Shown: in pieces, positions 30,088 through 36,243 of the stretch
Layout of the letters: every line of letters starts with the position of its first letter
How positions within the stretch are numbered: the first letter of the stretch is position 1
From: Bacteroidia bacterium
GTDB taxonomy: Bacteria > Bacteroidota > Bacteroidia > Bacteroidales > Paludibacteraceae
Assembly: GCA_009930305.1 (NCBI GenBank)
Contig: RZYM01000018.1
Coordinates: 1 to 36,243 of the forward strand
Reading direction: 5' to 3'
Length of the DNA: 36,243 nucleotides
Notes under the pieces: model-generated
Database searches by the model: none
What the model saw: only the letters and a program-made list of their open reading frames with translations
Told to the model about the DNA's origin: nothing
Program-made: the position numbers and the translations under genes

Positions 30088-31295
30088 AACGTTTTGTATT
30101 CAATATTAGGCTCCGCAGCCATTAACAAACTTTCATCTTTTATGCTTAGCTCGCCTCTAAACGCCTTTTGGCTTAAACTGCCATACAAATTCTCTAGCTC
30201 CTGCAAGCTTTGTTGATATTGGGTTTTGAGGGATTCTGTTTTTTCAAATGTTTCGCCAAAAATATTTTGAAGTTCAACAGGTGGAAGTTTCATTTTAATT
30301 TTACGAATAATTGTCAAGTTCAAGCCGTCCATAATTGCACCTTTTACATTATTTGTCATTTGTCTAACAATAAGTGGATGGCTATGAAAAGCATACGCTA
30401 CAAAATATGGATTGGCAATTTTCTTATCCAATGTAATTGCGGCTAAATGTTTTGAGTTAATGCAAAGTGGAATATCATTTGGCACAACGGCTGTTCTACC
30501 AAGAGTTGCCATTATCGAAATCAAAACATCATTTGGGAAAACTTGATACCTTTTTAATTCTTTAAATTTTTCATTTGTAATACATCTGCTTCTTTTCCAT
30601 GTAAATCTATTTGTTACTACATTATCAATTCCTAAAACTTTAACATCACCAGTTTCTGTAAATTCGCCATGCAGCAAACTGCTTCCAAATGGGCCACTTC
30701 TCATGCTTGCCTTTTTCTTCTCTGCCAATTCCTCAAATTTTACTTCATCCCAATTTTCAATTCCAGAATTATTATAAAACATTTCCAAAAACGTGCTTTT
30801 CAAGAATTCATCCAATAGGCGGATGCTTTCTTTGCGTTGGTTTATAAGGTTTTCTGCTTTACTTAGTAGCTTGGCGATGTGGAGTTGGGTTTCAAGTTGA
30901 AAATCTGGGATTTCAAGTTGTTCTAATGATTTTCTGTTAATGTGCATGATGGTAGCACCAGTTGCTTTTCGTTTTAGATATTCCGATTTAGTTTGTAGAA
31001 ATCTGTAAATGAAAAAAGGTGAAAAGTGTTTTTTGTTTTTCACTTTCAGTTTTACCATTGTACTTCCTACATAACCACTTCTTCCAAAACCCATTTGCCC
31101 AACGGAACCATCCCAAACCAACATAATATCATCTTCTTGAGCTAAAACGCCATCTGCATCAAAAGTGTAAAGCGGTTTGTTTTCATTTCTGAAATCATTT
31201 GCCTGAAACACACGAATTGCACCTTGTTGATTTTCTTCAAGCAAGTTGTATTTTCTGCCTTTCTCTATTTGAACTATGTCCTTTAATAATGTCAT
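30084..31295 (-). CDS. hsdS: Type I restriction-modification specificity subunit HsdS
   Basis: 403 aa with two target-recognition domains. TRD1 is residues ~1-140 (FQANDFRN, ATIMHINRKSLEQLEIPDFQ). A helical spacer (LETQLHIAKLLSKAENLINQ...) follows. TRD2 is ~185-345 (MRSGPFGSSL, NDVLISIMATLGR, MDGLNLTIIRKIKMKLPP) and is followed by a second helical spacer (FEKTESLKTQYQQSLQELEN). The domain order is standard, so a bipartite DNA target is expected. It overlaps hsdM and the RloC-like gene by 4 bases each. Confidence 0.95.
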   Translation of the reverse strand: MTLLKDIVQIEKGRKYNLLEENQQGAIRVFQANDFRNENKPLYTFDADGVLAQEDDIMLVWDGSVGQMGFGRSGYVGSTMVKLKVKNKKHFSPFFIYRFLQTKSEYLKRKATGATIMHINRKSLEQLEIPDFQLETQLHIAKLLSKAENLINQRKESIRLLDEFLKSTFLEMFYNNSGIENWDEVKFEELAEKKKASMRSGPFGSSLLHGEFTETGDVKVLGIDNVVTNRFTWKRSRCITNEKFKELKRYQVFPNDVLISIMATLGRTAVVPNDIPLCINSKHLAAITLDKKIANPYFVAYAFHSHPLIVRQMTNNVKGAIMDGLNLTIIRKIKMKLPPVELQNIFGETFEKTESLKTQYQQSLQELENLYGSLSQKAFRGELSIKDESLLMAAEPNIEYKTL

Positions 31296-32860
31296 TGAAT
31301 CAAAGGCTTTAGTTCATTTAAACCACTTAGAATATCTTGCTCAATGCTTTCCAATTTTCCGAAAATTACACTCGGCTTTTCATAGCTTACTTCTTCGTAA
31401 ACTTCTTCTTTGTAGGTGCTCAGGTTCAGGTCGTAATTGTTTTCTACAATTTCCTTTTTCGACACCATAAAGTATTTCTGCTTTCGGTCGCTGTCTTTTT
31501 TGGTATCTCTTGCTTTGTAGCGTTGAACAATGTCGGGCAAATCGCTTTCTGCAATTTTATTTCGCTTATCATCCAGTGTATAGCCGTCTGACTGCATATC
31601 GTAAAACCATACGTTGTTGGTTTCTCCACCTTTTGTAAAAATGAGAATAGCGGTGCTTACACCAGCGTAGGGTTTAAATGCTCCGCTTGGCACAGCTATT
31701 ATGGCCTTTAATTCGGCTTTTTCAATTATCAGTTTTCGCAGGCTTTCAAATGCTTTTCCGCTGTTTTGTATTACACCACTTGGCACAATAACGGCAGCCG
31801 TCCCGCCCATTTTCAGCATGTTAAAAATTCGTTCAACAAAAAGCAATTCGGTTTTGGTGGTGGGCAGTTTCAGCCCTTCGTTAATATCGCCTTTGTCAAT
31901 ATTTCCAGTAAATGGCGGATTCGCCATAATTACATCGAACTGGCTGTCTTCGTTGTAGCTTTTGCTCAGCGTGTCTTTGTAGTCAATTTTAGGTTCGTCA
32001 ATACCGTGCATCATTAGGTTCATCAAACCTAAACGCACCATTGTGGTATCAATATCATAACCTACAAAACTTTGGTCGAGAATGGTTTTTACTTTTTGTG
32101 TCAAAACCGCACTAATGGCGCCACGTTCAAAACCGTCTTCGTCTTTGCTTAATTTGGCAGGGTCTTTTTTACGAACCAAATCGGTAAGAATGTATTGATA
32201 AGAACCAAGCAAAAATCCGCCTGTTCCACAGGCAGGGTCGGCAATGCGTTGTCCCAATTGCGGTGCAACCAGTTCAGCCATGAGTTTAATAATGTGGCGT
32301 GGCGTGCGGAACTGTCCGTTTTTACCTGCTGTGGCAATTGCACTCAAGAGCATTTCGTACACATCGCCCTGTATGTCCTGAAAAGCATGTCCACCTTCTG
32401 TGGCATCTTTCTCAATTTCCTTGAAAATATCTTCTACAATGTTGATGGCCGAAACCAGCAAACTTGCTTTGGGCATAATGAACACGGCATTTGCCATGTG
32501 CTTGGTAAAAGGTGAAGTTTCGCCGTTCAGGTCTTTCAGAAATGGAAACACTTTCATTTGCACATGCAACAGCATTTCATCGGCTGGTTTGTGTTTAAAA
32601 ACGCTCCAACGCAATTCATTTTTATCAATGCTTTCGTTACTGCCCGGAACGTTGAACTTTCCTGCAAAACGGGAAACGTATTTTTCTCCTGTAAACTCGG
32701 CATCACGCTCACGCTTGGCTTCCAAATCGTCCAAACGCTTCATGAAAATAAGATAGGTAATTTGCTCAATGGCAGTTAAAGGGTTGGCAATACCACCCTC
32801 CCAAAAGTTTTGCCAGAGCTTGTCTATAAGCGATTTTAATTGTGCGTTGTTTTGTAACAT
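31292..32860 (-). CDS. hsdM: Type I restriction-modification methyltransferase HsdM
   Basis: 522 aa. N-terminal helical domain (LIDKLWQNFWEGGIANPLTA...), SAM-binding motif I in IADPACGTGGFLLGSYQYIL (about 205-225), and catalytic motif IV NPPF in FDVIMANPPFTGN (about 310), specifying N6-adenine methylation. It protects host sites together with HsdS. The start codon directly abuts the stop of hsdR and the end overlaps hsdS by 4 bases, so expression is coupled. Confidence 0.97.
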   Translation of the reverse strand: MLQNNAQLKSLIDKLWQNFWEGGIANPLTAIEQITYLIFMKRLDDLEAKRERDAEFTGEKYVSRFAGKFNVPGSNESIDKNELRWSVFKHKPADEMLLHVQMKVFPFLKDLNGETSPFTKHMANAVFIMPKASLLVSAINIVEDIFKEIEKDATEGGHAFQDIQGDVYEMLLSAIATAGKNGQFRTPRHIIKLMAELVAPQLGQRIADPACGTGGFLLGSYQYILTDLVRKKDPAKLSKDEDGFERGAISAVLTQKVKTILDQSFVGYDIDTTMVRLGLMNLMMHGIDEPKIDYKDTLSKSYNEDSQFDVIMANPPFTGNIDKGDINEGLKLPTTKTELLFVERIFNMLKMGGTAAVIVPSGVIQNSGKAFESLRKLIIEKAELKAIIAVPSGAFKPYAGVSTAILIFTKGGETNNVWFYDMQSDGYTLDDKRNKIAESDLPDIVQRYKARDTKKDSDRKQKYFMVSKKEIVENNYDLNLSTYKEEVYEEVSYEKPSVIFGKLESIEQDILSGLNELKPLIQ

Positions 32861-35650
32861 CTATGCTGCTAATACTTTTTCGGTTAAACTTAAAATTTCG
32901 TCAATCTCTTTTTGATTAAATATTCCTCGTATGCCTTCGGGATGAAGCATAGTAAAAGGCGATTCAATCAGGTTGCGTTTGCTTACATCGCCTTTTTCTA
33001 AAACAAAATTCTTAAGTAAGTCAAGAAATTGAAGTTGTCGGCTGGTAAGATAACTATGTTTTGAAATAAAATCATCAAATGCTTTGGTCACAGTTTCGGC
33101 AAAGGTTTCCAATTGCTCAATGCCTAAAATGTGTTTGATAAATTGCACTAATGCCGCTTTGCGGTGGTTGTAAACCTTGCGAAGCAAATCAATAGTAATG
33201 TGCGGATGTTCGTTGTGAAGTTCTTCGGCTAATTGTTCAGCTTCAGCCGTTGTAATTTCCTGCCCCTGTTTTAATTTTTGTAAAATCGGACTGCTTGAAA
33301 CCAATTCATTGATTTTCTTCTCAACCAGTTCACGGTATTTGGCTACGCTCAACGCTTCGTGTTGCGGTCCAAACTCAACAAATTCCTTTTCGGCAACAAT
33401 ATCTTTGAAATTAAATTTCGCAGGTGCTAAAGGAATAACTGCTTCACGGAATTTCATTAAAGGCGAAAGTTTTTGAATCAGTTCTTCAAACTTGTCTTCA
33501 TTGATGGTTGCCCAAAAATGATTGCTTTGTGCTTGTCGAATCAAATCTTGTTCTCTTGCAACAATGTTGATGCTCAACGGAAGTTCGCCAATTTCTTCAA
33601 TGATGCTTTCTTTCAGCGTTTCAAATTTTTCTGTTTCTCCCGCCAAATGAGCCAACGAAACTTCAACAATGTCTTTTTCAAATCGCATGGCTTTGAAATC
33701 GACATCTGAAACCGTGCGAAGCAATGGTTTTACAACAGCTTCCAAAAATTCCATTTTATCAGACGTCAGGTTGTTCCAGAAATTTTCATCTTCCAATCGT
33801 TGCAATTCGTTTCGGGCTTCCATGATAACCACCGAATTTTTCGGAAGTGCTTCAACTTGCTTTTTGATTTTTTGAATTTCCTTGCTTACAATCTCAGATT
33901 TGCTTTGATTTTGGGCTTCTTCAATTTTCTCTAATCGAACGCCAAACAAGCGAACAGGCAGAGGAATTTGTCCTTTTAACTCTTTACCTCTCGGATTGAG
34001 TTTAAAATATTCAAAATTGTCCCAACAATCAAGAATCAGAAAATTTTCTTTTTGTGTGCACCAAGGTTTTATTTTTTCAGGTTCGAGTAAACGGGTTCCT
34101 CTGCCTATCATCTGCCAAAATTTGGTGTAACTGTAAACAGGTTTTGCAAAAACCAAATTTACCAGTTCACGCACATCAATACCAGTATCGAGCATATCCA
34201 CACTAATGGCAATTCGGGGCATGTCGTTATGTACAAACTGGTCGAGCAAACCACCTTTTCCGTAAACTCGAGGGTCTTCACTTACCAAAACCTTTGCTAA
34301 CTCACCTTTGTATTCGGGATAAAGTGAATCAAATATTTCTTCAACTCGTCTTGCATGTGCTTTTGAAATGCAAAAGAAAATTGTTTTTCCTGGCAATACT
34401 CCGTTGGCATCTTTTATGCTTTCTTCCATGAATTCACGGACTATCAAAGCATTTGTCCCTCGGTTGATTACCTTTTTCTCAATCTCTGTTCCTTCGTAAT
34501 TGATTTCTTCAATTTCTTTTCCCTCCAACATCAATTTTTGTTGGTCTTCTAATGAAATTGTCCTTTTGTTTATTCCTTCGTCCTGAAACTTGGTTTTGAT
34601 TTTCATTACCTGAAAATTGCTCAGGAATGGCGGAATGTGATTTACTGCTTCATCATAGGAATATGCAAAAGTCGGAACGCCATCTTCACATTCAAATAAT
34701 TGAAATGTGTTGTGGTCGATTACATCAGTTGGTGTGGCTGTTAAGCCAAGCGTAATTGTATTGAAATAATCAAGTATTTCCTGATAAGTGTTGTAAATGC
34801 TTCTATGGCTTTCATCCACCACAATCAAGTCAAAGAAATGAGGACTTAACGATTTATCTTCATTCCGAATTACATTCAACATTGTGGGATAAGTCGAAAC
34901 GTATATTCGTCTGTCGGTAGCAATTTCTTTTTCTCCTTGTTTTGGCCAGCGTGGTTCGTTGGGTAAATGTTCTTTAAATGCTTCCAGTGTTTGGTCACGT
35001 AGTGCGATTCTGTCAACCAAAAACAAAACTCTTTCTGTCCAACCAGCTCTCATAAGTGCATCAACCAAGGCAATGCAAGTTCTTGTCTTGCCTGTGCCTG
35101 TCGCCATTACCAGTAAGAATTTGCGTTTCCGTTTTTCAACGGCTTCCATTACGGCACGAATAGAAGCAATCTGATAATTCCGTCCTGCAATTTTGGTATT
35201 GATTAGTTCTCCTGCTAGTTGTTTTCTCGCTTTACGGATATAGGCATAGCGTTCAAGGTCGTCACGAGTCGGAAAACCGTAAACTTTTTTAGGCGGATAG
35301 TTTTCTAAGTCCCAAAAGTAAATATCGTGTCCGTTGGTATAAAAGCAAAACGGTAATTCTCCGCTTAGGGTTGATTTTATGTTGTAGCAATATTGTTTTG
35401 CTTGTTCCCGTCCGAGGGCTGCATCAACGGAAGTCTTTTTAGCTTCTACAACTGCAAGCGGTTTGCCGTCCTTTCCCAATAGAACATAGTCGCTGTATTG
35501 ATGTCCAGCGTATGGAGTTGTTGGTTCTTCAACAACTGTCAAATGAATATCAAATTCCTCAATTACCTGAGTTCGGTCAGTAACATTCCAATCCGCTTGT
35601 TTTAAGCGGTTGTCAATGATTTCTTTCCTTGTCAGTTTTTCGTTTTTCAT
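32861..35650 (-). CDS. hsdR: Type I restriction endonuclease HsdR
   Basis: 929 aa. Nuclease core PD-(D/E)XK: D54 in QYSDYVLLG and E69-x-K71 in AVVEAKKTS. Helicase motor: Walker A MATGTGKT (182-189), DESH box in VVDESHRSIY (about 275), LTATPTD (about 300), and motif VI MIGRGTRLLEPE. C-terminal EcoEI-type R-C domain (LTSRQLQFLDLLKNFV ... GIRGIFNQKEIDEILSL). It is the first gene of hsdR-hsdM-hsdS-rloC and has a TAnnTTTG promoter. All domains are intact. Confidence 0.97.
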   Translation of the reverse strand: MKNEKLTRKEIIDNRLKQADWNVTDRTQVIEEFDIHLTVVEEPTTPYAGHQYSDYVLLGKDGKPLAVVEAKKTSVDAALGREQAKQYCYNIKSTLSGELPFCFYTNGHDIYFWDLENYPPKKVYGFPTRDDLERYAYIRKARKQLAGELINTKIAGRNYQIASIRAVMEAVEKRKRKFLLVMATGTGKTRTCIALVDALMRAGWTERVLFLVDRIALRDQTLEAFKEHLPNEPRWPKQGEKEIATDRRIYVSTYPTMLNVIRNEDKSLSPHFFDLIVVDESHRSIYNTYQEILDYFNTITLGLTATPTDVIDHNTFQLFECEDGVPTFAYSYDEAVNHIPPFLSNFQVMKIKTKFQDEGINKRTISLEDQQKLMLEGKEIEEINYEGTEIEKKVINRGTNALIVREFMEESIKDANGVLPGKTIFFCISKAHARRVEEIFDSLYPEYKGELAKVLVSEDPRVYGKGGLLDQFVHNDMPRIAISVDMLDTGIDVRELVNLVFAKPVYSYTKFWQMIGRGTRLLEPEKIKPWCTQKENFLILDCWDNFEYFKLNPRGKELKGQIPLPVRLFGVRLEKIEEAQNQSKSEIVSKEIQKIKKQVEALPKNSVVIMEARNELQRLEDENFWNNLTSDKMEFLEAVVKPLLRTVSDVDFKAMRFEKDIVEVSLAHLAGETEKFETLKESIIEEIGELPLSINIVAREQDLIRQAQSNHFWATINEDKFEELIQKLSPLMKFREAVIPLAPAKFNFKDIVAEKEFVEFGPQHEALSVAKYRELVEKKINELVSSSPILQKLKQGQEITTAEAEQLAEELHNEHPHITIDLLRKVYNHRKAALVQFIKHILGIEQLETFAETVTKAFDDFISKHSYLTSRQLQFLDLLKNFVLEKGDVSKRNLIESPFTMLHPEGIRGIFNQKEIDEILSLTEKVLAA

Positions 35651-35682
35651 TTATATTTTTAATCAAAAGTCTGTTAAAAGCT

Positions 35683-35690
35683 CAAAAGTA
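35683..35690 (-). promoter_or_regulatory. Promoter -7 element of the restriction operon
   Basis: Minus-strand TACTTTTG matches TAnnTTTG about 33 bp upstream of the hsdR ATG. This indicates that the operon does not depend only on read-through from attI. Confidence 0.5.
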
Positions 35691-35718
35691 ACAATTTAGC
35701 ACGGGTGCGTAAGCAAAA

Positions 35719-35942
35719 TTGCAGCTCTTTTGCAAGCTTTGGTTTTGAGCGTCGGCTCGTGTGGCTTGCAAATGTGCTGCAATGTGGGTGGGGTTTCTTT
35801 CTTTTTTTTGCGGGGGGAAGAAAAAAACAAAATAAATTTCCATCAAATTTGCACTGTCCTATCAAAAAGCTAAATCCTTTCTTTCGTTATTATTTATCAC
35901 TATCGTATCTGTCTGCTCGTCTGTCTTTACACTTGTTGCCAA
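35719..35942 (+). repeat. Repeat unit U5 (cruciform hairpin plus leader), plus orientation
   Basis: The hairpin at 35719-35782 has arms TTGCAGCTCTTTTGCAAGC and GCTTGCAAATGTGCTGCAA and inner GAGC/GCTC. The leader is near-identical in layout to U3 and ends TTGTTGCCAAC at the attI. With U4 it brackets hsdRMS-rloC as inverted repeats. Confidence 0.75.
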
Positions 35943-36090
35943 CGTCTTATTTACGAACTCTAAATATACAACATTCGTAAATACAATTTATATAACATTC
36001 GTTTATGAAATTCACTAAAAATCATAAATATATGAAATTAAAATATTTAAAATTTTTTTTATTAGAAATTTAATTTCATTTACGAATGTT
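35938..36090. other. attI-like integrase site
   Basis: The junction box GCCAACG (35939-35944) is followed by a motif repeated four times: TTTACGAAC (35950-35958), AACATTCGTAAAT (35970-35982), AACATTCGTTTAT (35994-36006) and ATTTACGAATGTT (36078-36090). Copies 2 and 3 are in direct orientation 24 bp apart; copies 1 and 4 are inverted. An inverted pair plus direct repeats is how integrase binds attI in integrons. The first 70 bp recur at 19887-19956. Confidence 0.6.
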
Positions 36091-36093
36091 TTG

Positions 36094-36101
36094 TACTTTT
36101 G
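36094..36101 (+). promoter_or_regulatory. Integrase promoter -7 element
   Basis: TACTTTTG matches TAnnTTTG and sits 20 bp before the integrase ATG, directly after motif copy 4, so integrase binding there could repress its own gene. Confidence 0.55.
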
Positions 36102-36121
36102 CGAAATCATTATCAATTGTT

Positions 36122-36243
36122 ATGAAAATAAATGATTTCCTTTTAACCTTTGAACAACGCTTGCGTTTGCAACGTTATAGCGAGGCATCTATTCGTAACT
36201 ATAAAAGTACAGTGGAGTGTTTTTTACGCTTAGCAGAGAAAAA
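36122..36243 (+). CDS. Tyrosine recombinase (integron-like integrase), N-terminal part, 3' end outside window
   Basis: 40 codons are visible: MKINDFLLTFEQRLRLQRYS, then EASIRNYKSTVECFLRLAEK. This is the start of the SAM-like core-binding domain of XerC/D and phage-type integrases (the YSEASIRNYKSTVECFL helix pair). The ATG follows a TAnnTTTG promoter by about 20 bp. It is transcribed away from the cassettes, and the attI-like site lies immediately upstream. It is the likely active integrase for array 2. Its C-terminal half is not in the window, so identity with the recombinase at 2-445 cannot be confirmed. Confidence 0.88.
   Translation, partial: MKINDFLLTFEQRLRLQRYSEASIRNYKSTVECFLRLAEK

Noticed and set aside
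32149..35174. Plus-strand ORFs antisense to hsdM and hsdR
   Set aside because: Shadow frames of clearly conserved minus-strand genes.
35719..35942. Protein-coding ORF on the plus strand (35705-35980)
   Set aside because: It spans the hairpin and leader repeat shared with U3. Codon pattern and homology are absent.
1..36243. CRISPR array
   Set aside because: Repeats are few, long, palindromic and dispersed between genes. There are no short direct repeats with regular spacers, and no cas genes.
1..36243. tRNA or rRNA genes as integration targets
   Set aside because: No cloverleaf or rRNA-like sequence was recognised by eye on either strand.

Overview
The window looks like a chromosomal accessory region of a low-GC Bacteroidota bacterium. 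The phylum call rests on type IX secretion (T9SS) C-terminal sorting domains, TAnnTTTG-type -7 promoter elements upstream of several genes, and protein families typical of the phylum (DUF6088/AbiE regulators, DUF3987-like remnants, DUF1573 lipid-free exported proteins). The species cannot be named from sequence alone.

The organising principle is an integron-like gene-cassette array. A tyrosine recombinase ends at 445 and another begins at 36122; both are on the plus strand. Nearly all cassette genes lie on the minus strand, pointing away from the integrase start, as in an integron. Between the genes are about 15 imperfect palindromes of 80-240 bp with outer boxes of the form (G)CYTAAC/GCCAAC...GTTRGGC/GTTAGC. 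Their arms differ in sequence but still pair. A putative attI with repeated ACATTCGT motifs lies just upstream of the right-hand integrase (35938-36090). A second copy of this attI, together with a 17-codon scrap of integrase 3' end, sits at 19887-20136. The window is therefore two cassette arrays joined head to tail: array 1 (about 1.25-19.9 kb) and array 2 (about 20.2-35.9 kb). The integrase lacks the insertion typical of true IntI in the part I can see, so 'integron-like' is the accurate term.

Array 1, left to right: integrase end, a decayed IS150-type IS3-family element, an AbiE-type toxin-antitoxin pair, a conserved protein of unknown function, a DUF3223/HNH-like protein, a three-gene ABC exporter, an AlbA/Schlafen-type ATPase, a LysR-DUF1573-rhodanese block, a TfoX-like plus VOC pair with an unusually strong Shine-Dalgarno sequence, a scarred segment of truncated genes (lipoprotein, T9SS tail, nuclease-like remnant, DUF6088 regulator), a membrane protein, a nitrilase-like protein, two multi-pass membrane proteins, and two single-gene cassettes resembling PD-(D/E)XK nucleases.

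Array 2, left to right: a second AbiE-type pair with a perfect 18-bp inverted-repeat operator, a phage/mobile-element remnant, a membrane protein, a complete diversity-generating retroelement (DGR), and a type I restriction-modification operon (hsdR-hsdM-hsdS) coupled to an RloC-like ATPase. The DGR has a reverse transcriptase, a template repeat (TR), an Avd protein, and a secreted target protein whose variable repeat (VR) differs from the TR at 13 positions. All 13 are adenines of the coding-strand TR. The DGR lies between two attC-like palindromes together with an upstream T9SS-sorted protein gene, which makes it a candidate mobile DGR cassette. This is the most exciting feature of the window.

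A second repeat family, about 225 bp with a covarying cruciform hairpin of 57-64 bp, occurs five times in alternating orientation. It brackets the LysR block and the restriction-modification block as inverted repeats, which suggests a second class of multi-gene unit within the array.
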